Assembly: GCF_025751495.1 (NCBI RefSeq)
Contig: NZ_JAOWKZ010000003.1
Coordinates: 124,001 to 188,000 of the forward strand
Direction: 5' to 3'
Length of the DNA: 64,000 bases
From: Albidovulum litorale
GTDB lineage: Bacteria > Pseudomonadota > Alphaproteobacteria > Rhodobacterales > Rhodobacteraceae
The translations under genes were made by a program, and so were the position numbers. Every line of letters begins with the position of its first letter. The stretch's first letter is position 1. The notes under the pieces are model-generated. The model saw nothing but the letters and a program-made list of their open reading frames with translations. It was not told the origin of the DNA and made no database searches. This document shows, one piece after another, positions 21,347 to 29,940 of this stretch.

Positions 21347-22210
21347 ATGATCTACCAGTCGGCGTCAGAGTGGCAGGCAGCAAAGCGTAAGCGGGTGCTC
21401 GTGTTCGGCATGTCGGGGCTCGGCAAGACCCATATTGCCAATCTCCTGCGCGCGGGCGGCAATTGGTTCCACTACTCTATCGATTACCGCATCGGCACCC
21501 GCTACATGGGCGAACATATCGCCGACAACTTCAAGCGCGAGGCGATGAAGGTGCCGCTCTTGCGCGAACTGCTGATGACGGATTCCGTTCACATCACCTC
21601 CAATATCACCTTCAACAACCTCGCGCCGCTATCGACCTATCTCGGCAAGCCCGGCGATCCGGCCAAAGGCGGTTTGCCCTTCGCCGAATACATGCGGCGT
21701 CAGGATCAGCACCGGACAGCCGAGATTTCCGCCCTGCTTGACACCGTCCATTTCGCCGATCGGGCGCAATCGCTTTACGGCTACGATCACTTCATCTGCG
21801 ACAGCGGCGGGTCGATCTGCGAGGTCGTGGACCCTGACAATCCCGCCGACCCTGTGCTAACCGCACTGTCGGATGCGGCGCTCATGGTCTGGATCAAGGG
21901 TTCTGACGCCCATACCGAGGAACTGATCCGCCGTTTCGACCGTGCGCCGAAGCCGATGTATTACCAGCCCGACTTCCTGCACGCGGCCTGGGCGGAGTAT
22001 CTGAAAACCAACGGGCTGACGGAAGAAAAGGTCGACCCCGACGCCTTCGTCCGCTGGGCCTATTCCCGCGCGCTTGCCCATCGTCAGCCGCTTTACGAGG
22101 CAATGGCGCGGAACTGGGGCATCACGGTCACCGCGGAAGAGGTGGCGCAGATCCGTACGCCCGGCGATTTCGAAAGCCTTGTCGCTGCGGCCCTTGAGGC
22201 CCGCGCCTGA
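21347..22210 (+). CDS. P-loop ATPase of unknown role, next to metA
   Basis: A 287-residue cytoplasmic protein with a Walker A motif near the N-terminus ([13 protein letters not shown]) and possible Walker B-like residues in [15 protein letters not shown] near 145-155. The rest is unlike common kinases. Related proteins are annotated only as ATPases in Rhodobacteraceae. The gene ends 37 bases before metA on the same strand, so they probably form one operon, and a link to methionine or sulfur metabolism is inferred. Two starts are possible: GTG at 21344 and ATG at 21347. A kinase acting on a small molecule is an alternative to an ATPase role. Confidence 0.78.
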   Translation: MIYQSASEWQAAKRKRVLVFGMSGLGKTHIANLLRAGGNWFHYSIDYRIGTRYMGEHIADNFKREAMKVPLLRELLMTDSVHITSNITFNNLAPLSTYLGKPGDPAKGGLPFAEYMRRQDQHRTAEISALLDTVHFADRAQSLYGYDHFICDSGGSICEVVDPDNPADPVLTALSDAALMVWIKGSDAHTEELIRRFDRAPKPMYYQPDFLHAAWAEYLKTNGLTEEKVDPDAFVRWAYSRALAHRQPLYEAMARNWGITVTAEEVAQIRTPGDFESLVAAALEARA

Positions 22211-22247
22211 CCGACCTATCTCTGGCCTTCCGAACAGGAGAACCCGG

Positions 22248-23180
22248 ATGCCCATCACCCTGCCCGAGACGCTGCCCGCCTTCGACGTGCTGTCGCAGGA
22301 AGGTGTCATGGTGATGTCGCCGGACCGGGCCGCGCATCAGGACATCCGGCCGCTGCGGATCGGGCTTCTGAACCTTATGCCCAAGAAGATCCAAACGGAA
22401 AACCAGTTCGCCCGGCTGATCGGCGCGACACCCCTTCAGATCGACTTCCAGCTGATCCGGATGAGCGAGCACCAGACCCGCAACACCGCCGCCGAGCATA
22501 TGGAGGCTTTCTATCGTCCGTTTCAGGAGGTGAAGGCCGAAAAATTCGACGGGCTGATCATAACCGGCGCGCCAATCGAACATCTCCCGTTCGAGGAGGT
22601 GAGTTACTGGGATGAGCTTCTTGAGGTCATGGACTGGACCCAGACCCATGTCCATTCCACCTTCGGCGTATGCTGGGGCGGCATGGCCATGGCTTATCAT
22701 TTCCACGGGCTGAAAAAACACATGCTGGACGCCAAGGCCTTTGGCTGCTTCCGCCATCTGAACCTCGCCCCGGCCTCGCCCTATCTGCGGGGATTTTCCG
22801 ATGACTTCGTCATTCCGGTCAGTCGCTGGACAGAGATGAAACAGGCCGAGGTTGACGGCGCTGAGGGTCTCAGGACGTTGCTCGGCTCGGACGAGGTCGG
22901 CCCCTGCCTGATCGAAGACCGCTGCCACCGCGCACTCTATATCTTCAACCACTTCGAATATGACAGCGGCACGCTGAAAGAAGAGTATGACCGCGATGTG
23001 TCGAACGGCACCCCGATCAATGTGCCGATGAACTACTATCCCGATGACGATCCGAGCCGGCAGCCGCTGAACCGCTGGCGCAGCCACGCGCATCTTCTCT
23101 ACGGCAACTGGATCAACGAGATCTACCAGTCGACGCCCTTCGACCTTGCCCGGATCGGCAGCGCAGACGATTCCGTTTAG
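22248..23180 (+). CDS. metA: Homoserine O-acyltransferase (MetA family, predicted acetyl type)
   Basis: The 310-residue enzyme activates homoserine for methionine synthesis. The catalytic residues sit at the standard numbers: Cys142 in FGVCWGGMA, and His235 and Glu237 in FNHFEYD. Residue 111 is Glu ([10 protein letters not shown]), as in the acetyl-CoA-using Bacillus cereus enzyme, whereas E. coli, which uses succinyl-CoA, has Gly there; so acetyl transfer is predicted. The ATG at 22248 has AGGAG seven bases upstream. It follows the P-loop gene closely. No SAM-II-type riboswitch could be recognised upstream. Confidence 0.95.
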   Translation: MPITLPETLPAFDVLSQEGVMVMSPDRAAHQDIRPLRIGLLNLMPKKIQTENQFARLIGATPLQIDFQLIRMSEHQTRNTAAEHMEAFYRPFQEVKAEKFDGLIITGAPIEHLPFEEVSYWDELLEVMDWTQTHVHSTFGVCWGGMAMAYHFHGLKKHMLDAKAFGCFRHLNLAPASPYLRGFSDDFVIPVSRWTEMKQAEVDGAEGLRTLLGSDEVGPCLIEDRCHRALYIFNHFEYDSGTLKEEYDRDVSNGTPINVPMNYYPDDDPSRQPLNRWRSHAHLLYGNWINEIYQSTPFDLARIGSADDSV

Positions 23181-23192
23181 ACCGCGGCGGCC

Positions 23193-23255
23193 GGAAAAGT
23201 TTTGGACAAAACTTTTCCCTCGCCAAAGGGAAAGAATTTTGTCTCAAAATTCTTT
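23193..23255. repeat. Twin palindromic hairpins between metA and ppk2
   Basis: Two perfect 11-bp inverted repeats stand side by side: 23193-23203 with 23208-23218 (loop GGAC), and 23231-23241 with 23245-23255 (loop TCT). Both are built from A/T tracts (AAAAGTTTT and AAAGAATTTTG arms). Neither is followed by a T-run, so a simple terminator is not obvious. They may be a dispersed intergenic repeat or a processing/termination site for metA. Confidence 0.8.
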
Positions 23256-23341
23256 CAACCGTCGGGGAAACTGCCGACCGGGCAATTGTGCGCGACCGTG
23301 CAATCGCCATACTGAAACCACAAGGTCACGGGAGGATTGTC

Positions 23342-24238
23342 ATGGCGAAGACGCAGAAAACGGAACCGCAGACAATTCCATTTGTCGGCGATATCACGAA
23401 GTACCTCGAAAACGAGGCTCCCGCCGCGATCCGCAAAGCTATCGCCGAAGGCGACAAGGACGATATCCTGTCCGGCACCTATCCCTATGACCGCGAGATG
23501 AAAGGCAAGGATTATGCCCGCCAGATGGATGCGTTGCAGATCGAACTGGTGAAGATGCTGTATGACTTCCGCAACACCGGCAAACGGCTCTGCGTTCTCT
23601 TCGAGGGTCGTGATGCCGCTGGAAAAGGCGGCACGATCGAACGGGTGCGCGAAAACCTGAACCCGCGTTCGGCCTATATCGTCGCCCTGCCGAAACCGAC
23701 GGAGCGCGAGGCAACGCAGTGGTATTTCCAGCGCTATACCGACTGGCTGCCTGCCGCCTCTGAAATCGCACTTTTTGACCGGTCCTGGTATAACCGGGGC
23801 GTCGTTGAACATGTCTTCGGCTTCTGCACGCCCGATCAGCGCAAGCTTTTTTTCCGCCAGTTGCCCGACTTTGAGAAGATGATGGTCGACGAGGGGATCA
23901 CACTGGTGAAGCTCTGGCTGAACGTGGGCCGTGCCGAGCAGCTTCGCCGGTTTCTAAAGCGCGAGAAGGACCCGCTGAAACAATGGAAGCTCAGCTGGAT
24001 CGACGTCGAAGGGCTGAAGAAATGGGACGCCTATACCGACGCCATCCGGGAAACGCTTGCAAAGTCGCATTCTAAGCACGCGCCCTGGACGGTGATCCGG
24101 TCAGACGATAAGGCCCGCGCCCGCATCGCAGCGATCCAGACGATCCTCAATCGCGTGGACTATGCAGGCAAGGACAGGACGGCCATCGGCAAGGTCGATG
24201 GCAAGATCTGCGGGGGCCCGGACCTTCTCGATGCCTAA
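23342..24238 (+). CDS. ppk2: Polyphosphate kinase 2 (class I PPK2)
   Basis: A 298-residue enzyme that moves phosphate between polyphosphate and nucleotides, in class I mainly making NTP from NDP. The Walker A motif [11 protein letters not shown] lies near residue 84-94, the Walker B DRSWYNR near 145-151, and the lid-region arginines in [18 protein letters not shown] are intact. The length fits single-domain class I members. The ATG at 23342 has GGAGG six bases upstream. The stop overlaps the start of the TetR gene by eight bases, so the regulator is probably co-translated. Confidence 0.95.
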   Translation: MAKTQKTEPQTIPFVGDITKYLENEAPAAIRKAIAEGDKDDILSGTYPYDREMKGKDYARQMDALQIELVKMLYDFRNTGKRLCVLFEGRDAAGKGGTIERVRENLNPRSAYIVALPKPTEREATQWYFQRYTDWLPAASEIALFDRSWYNRGVVEHVFGFCTPDQRKLFFRQLPDFEKMMVDEGITLVKLWLNVGRAEQLRRFLKREKDPLKQWKLSWIDVEGLKKWDAYTDAIRETLAKSHSKHAPWTVIRSDDKARARIAAIQTILNRVDYAGKDRTAIGKVDGKICGGPDLLDA

Positions 24239-24848
24239 GCAGGGCTATCATCACGGCGACCTGAGGCGTGCGCTGGTCGATGCGGCGCTGATGCTGATCG
24301 AAAAGCAGGGTCCACAGGGCTTTACCCTGTCGGATGCGGCAAAGTCGGCCGGCGTGACGCCCGCTGCCGTCTACCGCCATTTTGCCGGCCGCGACGACCT
24401 CATTGCCGAATGCGCACGGCAGGGGTTCGAGATTTTCGCTGACCTCATGGATCACGCCTATAACGGCGGCAAGCCTTCTGCCCTGTCCGCTTTCGAAGCC
24501 ACGGGCCGCGCCTATCTTGCCTTCGCCCGCAAATTCCCCGGCCATTACATGGCGATGTTCGAAAGCGGCATTTCGCTGAACACGAACCCCGACCTTGCCC
24601 GGGCCTCGGAACGGGCGCGGCAGGTCTTTTCCCGCGCGGCTGAAAAGCTGTCGCAGCATATCCCGGCGGACAAACGGCCCCCGGCCGCGATGTTTTCGGC
24701 CCATATCTGGGCGATGAGTCATGGCGTCGTGGAACTCTTCACCCGCGGCAAACCCGGCGCAAGGGCCCCGTTTCCGCCCGAGGAACTTCTTGAGGCCGGG
24801 ATCGGTATCTATTTGCGTGGCCTCGGCCTTGTGCCGCCAGACGAATAG
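24231..24848 (+). CDS. TetR/AcrR-family transcriptional regulator
   Basis: A 205-residue repressor-type protein. The N-terminal helix-turn-helix spans about residues 10-55 ([20 protein letters not shown] onward to [16 protein letters not shown]), and the rest is an all-helical ligand domain. The ATG lies inside the last codons of ppk2, with an eight-base overlap. It may control the ppk2 operon, but no operator could be assigned. The ligand is unknown. Confidence 0.88.
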   Translation: MPKQGYHHGDLRRALVDAALMLIEKQGPQGFTLSDAAKSAGVTPAAVYRHFAGRDDLIAECARQGFEIFADLMDHAYNGGKPSALSAFEATGRAYLAFARKFPGHYMAMFESGISLNTNPDLARASERARQVFSRAAEKLSQHIPADKRPPAAMFSAHIWAMSHGVVELFTRGKPGARAPFPPEELLEAGIGIYLRGLGLVPPDE

Positions 24849-24905
24849 GCGTGGTGGCAGTGCCGAACCAGCCGCCAATTGTCGCCCTTAAGCAAAGGCG
24901 CGGGT

Positions 24906-26108
24906 TTACCCCAATAACCGCGAATAGAGCAGGATACCGGCCTGCACCAATACACGCTCAGCCGGGCGCCAGAGCGCGTTGAAGGCGAAGGGGTCGAGCC
25001 GCGTCGCCTGAGCCAGCACCGATAGTGGCTTGCGCCCGTCTATCCCGGCCAGCAGAGGGGCCACGTCACGCGATAGCGTCAGCCGGGTCTTCTCAGCCCC
25101 GCGGGCGATTGTGATCTCACCCTTGCGCGCCACCTCGCGCGAGAGATCGGCACCGCTGACGCCCTTCAGATGCGGGACTGATGCCATGTCCTTACCCGGA
25201 ACCGGGATCACCCGGTTTTTAGGAGCGGCATAAACAACATGGGTCTTGATCGTGCCGTCGAGCCTTTCGGCCAGTGCCATTCGTGAGGTCGGGTCAAGCC
25301 CGTTGGGCAGCGCGATGCCATCGGGCAGGAACCGAGCGAGATCGTAGAGCCCCGCCTGTGGCGCACCGGCAAAAGCGAGCCCCGCCGCCTCAAGCGCCGC
25401 GATGAGGTCGTCGATTGCGAAAGGCCGGTCCTGCGAATGCAGAAGAAGATCGTAGAACCCTGCATCGCCCTGTTCATGGTCGACGAGATGCGGATTGCGC
25501 TTAAAGGGATGACCATCGGGCAGCCTTTCGTAAATCGATTTCGCCGCCTTCAGCCGTGCCTTCGGCGTCATCCCATCGGTCAGTGTGCTGAAAGCCTCCT
25601 GCAACGGATAGACGCCGGAACGGCCGTAAGGGGCATAGACCATCAGTCCCATGCCCCCTTCTGGCGCCAGCGCCCGCGCCAGTGCGTCAAACCCCGCCTG
25701 AGGTTCGGGCAGGTGATGCAGCACCCCGCAGCAGTCGATATAGTCAAAGCTGCCATAGCCGGCGGCATCGAGGAGGCTTCCGGTCTCGAACCGGATACTC
25801 TTCAGTTCCCGCACCTTCGCCCGCTCCTCAGCTATCTTGCGCGAGGCACGGGAGAGGTCGAGATAGGTGATCTCGTAGGGTCGCCCGGCGGCAGTCAGGA
25901 CGGTCGCCACCTGAATGAGCGCATCCCCTGTCCCGCCACCGGCAACCAGCGCCCGAAGCGGTCGCGACCAGTCGCGTTTGCCACCCCAGAGGAAATGGTC
26001 CATCTCCAATGGATGCGAGGGCGAGCCGGTGATCAGCCGTTTCCGCTCATCGGCGGGATTGCGCTCCGGATAGGGATAGGCCTCGTACTGTTCGCTGACC
26101 ATGTCCAT
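24906..26108 (-). CDS. Class I SAM-dependent methyltransferase
   Basis: A 400-residue protein with an N-terminal SAM-binding Rossmann domain: motif I LVAGGGTGDALIQVA near residue 57, an acidic ITYLDLSRAS loop, and DYIDCCGVLHHLPEP near 125-140. The C-terminal 200 residues lack a recognised motif and look like a winged-helix or substrate domain. The N-terminus EQYEAYPYPERNP is typical of a group of alphaproteobacterial methyltransferases without known substrate. The ATG at 26108 has GGAGG five bases upstream. The gene stands alone between the tetR and ABM-like genes. Confidence 0.82.
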   Translation of the reverse strand: MDMVSEQYEAYPYPERNPADERKRLITGSPSHPLEMDHFLWGGKRDWSRPLRALVAGGGTGDALIQVATVLTAAGRPYEITYLDLSRASRKIAEERAKVRELKSIRFETGSLLDAAGYGSFDYIDCCGVLHHLPEPQAGFDALARALAPEGGMGLMVYAPYGRSGVYPLQEAFSTLTDGMTPKARLKAAKSIYERLPDGHPFKRNPHLVDHEQGDAGFYDLLLHSQDRPFAIDDLIAALEAAGLAFAGAPQAGLYDLARFLPDGIALPNGLDPTSRMALAERLDGTIKTHVVYAAPKNRVIPVPGKDMASVPHLKGVSGADLSREVARKGEITIARGAEKTRLTLSRDVAPLLAGIDGRKPLSVLAQATRLDPFAFNALWRPAERVLVQAGILLYSRLLG

Positions 26109-26309
26109 ACCCGCCTCCCCCTTCACCGATGCTCCCTCCTAGCAAGCGTGGCGGAGCGAAGCAAAGCCGGAAACGGAAGCAGCCCGCGTGAAATCCATCG
26201 GACTCCAACTGACGTGTTGCGGCATCAGGGAAACTGCAAAACTTTAAGTGCCATCCACACTTAGCCCAAGGCCCACTGAGGGGCCCCAGGCCTTGAAGCA
26301 TCCGGGGCG

Positions 26310-26621
26310 TCAGGCGTGCGCCCCGGCCTTGGCCGAGATATGCAGCGCGGACTTGCCTTCAGTCACCTGTGGCGCGGGCGCTCCGATGTGACCGGCATTG
26401 GCCTTCAGCCATTCCTTGGCGACGGCGAGGCTGCGGTCCGTGCCGGCCTTGTCCTTGCAAACCGTCACGGTGAAACAGCCGTCGTCGGTCTCGACCAGAT
26501 CATAGCTGACCAGACCGGGCACATTCCCGATGAGTTTCTCGACTTCGTCTTTGCGGGAAACAAGGAGCTTGGTCAGATCGGCCGCGCCCTTACCGGTATA
26601 ACTGCGTGTCATAACATGCAT
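26310..26621 (-). CDS. ABM-fold small protein, putative
   Basis: A 103-residue protein with the dimeric alpha-beta barrel pattern of antibiotic biosynthesis monooxygenase-like proteins: MTRSYTGKG, then a helix (AADLTKLLVSRKDEVEKLI), the strand GLVSYDLVETDDGCFTVTVC, and DRSLAVAKEWLK. No catalytic residues can be named. The ATG at 26621 has GGAGG seven bases upstream. It is divergent from dddP across 269 bases, so shared regulation is possible but unproven. Confidence 0.7.
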   Translation of the reverse strand: MHVMTRSYTGKGAADLTKLLVSRKDEVEKLIGNVPGLVSYDLVETDDGCFTVTVCKDKAGTDRSLAVAKEWLKANAGHIGAPAPQVTEGKSALHISAKAGAHA

Positions 26622-26890
26622 CGTCAAACCTCCCTATGACGTCAGTTGGACATCGTCGTCGGGCGTTCTCTCTCGCCCGAAGGCGACTGAGAGAGAATAC
26701 CCGAAATGGGGCGAATCCGACAGGACGTTCTGTGTTCAACCCGCTGCCAGGCCCTTTTCGACACGTGACCCGCATCGCGGATACACGTAGAACAATGGAA
26801 AAGCCGGAAACGGACGCGATCCGTGTCGCAATCGGACGGGATTGCGCGACCGGAGGGCCGGATGCTCGGGCCTGAAAACGGAGAGCCCCC

Positions 26891-28234
26891 ATGGACACGC
26901 ACTATTCCGACACCCGCAAGATCGATCCGACCAAGGGCAAGGCCCTGGGGGATGGCAGCCCGAACGACAACAACCGGATCGAGATCGGGCCGACCCAGTT
27001 GGCGTTCCGCGAATGGGAAGCGGCGGGGCTTACGCTGCCGAACCTTGAGCGGATGCGGGAGTTCCGCTGGAAACGGCTCACGCAGCATGTCGTCGAGCGC
27101 GGCTGGGGCGGCATCCTGCTCTTCGATCCCCTGAACATCCGCTATGCCACGGATGCGACGAACATGCAGCTTTGGAATACCCACAATCCGTTCCGGGCGC
27201 TTCTTCTCTGCGCCGATGGCTACATGGTACTCTGGGAATACAAGAACTCGCCCTTCCTGGCCGAGCACAACCCGCTGGTCCGTGAGGTCCGGTCGGGTGC
27301 GTCCATGTTCTACATGTCGACCGGCGACCGGGGGGAGGCAGCGGCAAAGCGCTTCGCAGCTGATGTCGATCAGGTGATGCGCGAACATGCCGGGACGAAC
27401 CGCAGGCTCGGTGTCGACAAGATCATGGTTCACGGCCTGCGGGCGCTGGAAGGCGTAGGATTCATCGTCGGGGAAGGCGAGGAATGCACGGAAAAGGCCC
27501 GCGTCATCAAGGGACCGGACGAAATCCTTGCCATGCGCTGCGCCCATGACGCCTGCGAGAAGTCCATCGCCGCGATGGAAAAGGCCTGCCGCGAAGGCGT
27601 GCCACAGGGCAATATGAGCGAGGATGACGTCTGGGCCGTCCTCCATGCCGAGAACATCAAACGTGGCGGCGAGTGGATCGAAACCCGGCTGCTTGCCTCG
27701 GGACCACGCACAAATCCGTGGTTTCAAGAATGCGGGCCGCGCATCATCCAGCCGAACGAGATCGTGGCCTTCGACACCGACCTCATCGGCTCCTACGGTA
27801 TCTGCATCGACATTTCACGGACATGGTGGGTGGGTGACGCCAAACCCACCAATTCGATGATCTATGCCATGCGCCACGCACATGAGCATATTGCGACGAA
27901 TATGGAGATGCTGAAGCCCGGCGTGTCCTTCCGCGATCTGGTCTTCGGTGGCCACAAGCTCGACCCGGAATTCGACCGTCTGAAATACGGGGTCAAGATG
28001 CATGGTGTCGGTCTGTGCGACGAATGGCCCTCGATTGTCTATCCCGATGCATGGGAAGACGGCGCCTTCGACTACGAGGTTCAGCCGGGCATGGTGCTCT
28101 GCGTCGAGGCTCTAGTCAGCCAGGATGGCGGGAACTTCTCGATAAAGCTAGAGGATCAGGTCCTGATCACCGAGACAGGATACGAGAACCTTACGAAATA
28201 TCCGTTCGACGAAAGGCTGATGGGGCTGGCCTGA
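26891..28234 (+). CDS. dddP: DMSP lyase DddP (M24-family fold)
   Basis: A 447-residue protein of the M24 (creatinase/aminopeptidase) fold that cleaves dimethylsulfoniopropionate to dimethyl sulfide and acrylate in the cytoplasm. The six metal ligands known from the Ruegeria lacuscaerulensis enzyme fall at the same numbers here: Asp295 and Asp297 (AFDTDLIG), Asp307 (ICIDISR), His371 (KMHGVGLCDEW), Glu406 (LCVEALV) and Glu421 (KLEDQV). The family-specific segments DGSPNDNNRIEIGPTQLAF (near 21-39) and NMQLWNTHNPFRA are present, separating it from peptidases. No acrylate-handling gene is adjacent. A hairpin spans its stop codon. Confidence 0.96.
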   Translation: MDTHYSDTRKIDPTKGKALGDGSPNDNNRIEIGPTQLAFREWEAAGLTLPNLERMREFRWKRLTQHVVERGWGGILLFDPLNIRYATDATNMQLWNTHNPFRALLLCADGYMVLWEYKNSPFLAEHNPLVREVRSGASMFYMSTGDRGEAAAKRFAADVDQVMREHAGTNRRLGVDKIMVHGLRALEGVGFIVGEGEECTEKARVIKGPDEILAMRCAHDACEKSIAAMEKACREGVPQGNMSEDDVWAVLHAENIKRGGEWIETRLLASGPRTNPWFQECGPRIIQPNEIVAFDTDLIGSYGICIDISRTWWVGDAKPTNSMIYAMRHAHEHIATNMEMLKPGVSFRDLVFGGHKLDPEFDRLKYGVKMHGVGLCDEWPSIVYPDAWEDGAFDYEVQPGMVLCVEALVSQDGGNFSIKLEDQVLITETGYENLTKYPFDERLMGLA

Positions 28235-28245
28235 CCAGCCCCATC
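28219..28245. terminator. Hairpin spanning the dddP stop codon
   Basis: A perfect 11-bp stem (28219-28229 with 28235-28245) encloses the dddP stop in its loop and ends three bases before the convergent small gene. It lacks a long T-run, with only TTAATCG on the plus side, so it is a probable bidirectional terminator. Confidence 0.5.
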
Positions 28246-28247
28246 CC

Positions 28248-28448
28248 TTAATCGTTCGTCCAGCCCGAGGCGCGCACATTGCCGTGCCAGTCTTCGACTG
28301 CGACCGCTGTGCTGGCGTTCGGGTAAGGAACGGTCGGGGCCGACGCGACAATGGCCATGCCGCCAAGGACGAGAAGAATGAGCCCGAGCGATAACGATGC
28401 GGACGGCTCGGGTGCGGTGTCGCGGTTGATGCAATCGGTGCATGTCAT
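28248..28448 (-). CDS. Small single-pass membrane protein, unknown
   Basis: A 66-residue protein with an N-terminal CTDC motif (MTCTDCINRD) followed by one hydrophobic helix (LSLGLILLVLGGMAIVA) and a hydrophilic tail. AAGGAG lies seven bases before the ATG, which is the main evidence that it is real. The two N-terminal cysteines could bind a metal. It is convergent with dddP. No family is recognised. Confidence 0.6.
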   Translation of the reverse strand: MTCTDCINRDTAPEPSASLSLGLILLVLGGMAIVASAPTVPYPNASTAVAVEDWHGNVRASGWTND

Positions 28449-28668
28449 GGCAAATCTCCTTGGGTGGGGGTCGTTCTCCGTCCTATCTAGGCGCGCGATT
28501 AGAATTATTAAAACGAATGTATGTTCTGATATTAATAACGTATCGTGATGAATTATGGTGAGTGGCTAGACGCCTCGCCCTCACCACTACGTGACGACCC
28601 GGTCACATTCCTTGTCATCCCCCCGGATTGCACCAAGTCTTGCGGGAGCGCGCAATACGGAGAGAGAA

Positions 28669-29892
28669 ATGGCAACCGAACGCATCACCTTTCCCGGCCA
28701 TTCCGGGGCAGAGCTTTCGGCGCGGCTCGACCTGCCCGAAGGCCCGCATCTTGCCCCCGCACTCTTTGCCCATTGCTTCACCTGCGGCAAGGATGTGATC
28801 GCCGCCCGTCGCATCGCCGCCCGGCTGGCTGCGATGGGAATTGCGACCCTGCGCTTCGATTTCACCGGCCTTGGCCAGTCCGGGGGCGACTTCGCTGAGA
28901 CGGGGTTTCTGTCGAACGTCGCCGACCTGATCGCCGCCGCCAACTATCTGGACGGGCGCGACATGGCGCCCGCTCTGATCATCGGTCATTCGCTGGGTGG
29001 CGCCGCTGTCCTGAAGGCCGCCGGACAGATCGAAAGCATCCGCGCGGTGGTCACCATCGGCGCTCCCTTCGATCCCGGCCATGTCACCCACAACTTCGCT
29101 GGCGCTCTTGACCGGATCGACAAAGAGGGCGTGGCCGAGGTTGATCTCGGCGGCCGCCCGATCCGAATCGGCCGGGATTTCGTGCGCGAGGTTGCGGCCG
29201 AGGAACTCTCGGCCTCAATCGCCAGTCTCAAACGCGCGCTTCTGGTGCTGCATGCCCCCCGCGACCAGATCGTCGGGATCGAGAATGCTGGCGCCATCTT
29301 TTCCGCCGCGAAACATCCAAAGAGCTTCGTCACACTCGACAATGCGGATCACCTTATCTCCGACCCTGCTGATGCCGACTATGCCGCCGAGGTCATCGCG
29401 GCGTGGGGCGCGCGCTATCTGAGTCTGAAGCAGCCCGAAGCCCCGAAAGGCGCGCCCGAAGGCATCGTCCGTGTGTCCGAGGCTGACCCGGAGGGCTTCC
29501 TCCAGCATGTCAATGACGGTCCGCTGCACCATGCACTGGCCGATGAGCCCGAGGCCTATGGCGGCACCAATCGCGGCATGTCGCCTTATGGCTTCCTTGC
29601 AGCGGGTCTCGGCGCCTGCACCTCGATGACGATCCGCATGTATGCACGGCGCAAGAAATGGAAGCTGACTCATGTCCGGGTAGATGTCAGCCATTCCAAG
29701 GTCCATGCCGAGGACTGCGCCGATTGTGACAAGGGCGCAAAGATCGACGTGTTTCTGCGCGAGATCACGCTGGAGGGTGATCTGGATGATGAACAGCGCG
29801 CAAGACTCTTGGAAATTGCTGATAAATGCCCGGTCCACCGCACGCTTGAAGCCACGTCCCATATCAAGACGGCACTGACCGCACCCGCTTGA
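28669..29892 (+). CDS. Alpha/beta hydrolase-OsmC fusion protein
   Basis: A 407-residue two-domain protein. Residues about 1-255 are an alpha/beta hydrolase with the nucleophile Ser in IIGHSLGGAAV and an Asp/His pair near APRDQIV and NADHLIS. Residues about 265-407 are an OsmC/Ohr-like domain, whose marks are GTNRGMSPYGFLAAGLGACT and the second cysteine in DKCPVHRTLE. The two OsmC cysteines are the thiol-peroxidase pair of that family. Such fusions occur in several bacteria, with a suggested role in organic peroxide or ester handling. The ATG at 28669 is the natural start. An AT-rich 220-base gap precedes it. Confidence 0.88.
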   Translation: MATERITFPGHSGAELSARLDLPEGPHLAPALFAHCFTCGKDVIAARRIAARLAAMGIATLRFDFTGLGQSGGDFAETGFLSNVADLIAAANYLDGRDMAPALIIGHSLGGAAVLKAAGQIESIRAVVTIGAPFDPGHVTHNFAGALDRIDKEGVAEVDLGGRPIRIGRDFVREVAAEELSASIASLKRALLVLHAPRDQIVGIENAGAIFSAAKHPKSFVTLDNADHLISDPADADYAAEVIAAWGARYLSLKQPEAPKGAPEGIVRVSEADPEGFLQHVNDGPLHHALADEPEAYGGTNRGMSPYGFLAAGLGACTSMTIRMYARRKKWKLTHVRVDVSHSKVHAEDCADCDKGAKIDVFLREITLEGDLDDEQRARLLEIADKCPVHRTLEATSHIKTALTAPA

Positions 29893-29940
29893 ACAATCCA
29901 GCCCTCCGGGCCATCGTGCGCGCAAGTTCGGGGGGTGTGA

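Noticed and set aside
26265-26300. A possible terminator after the ABM-like gene
   Set aside because: The AAGGCC/GGCCTT arms are short, the loop is long and there is no T-run.
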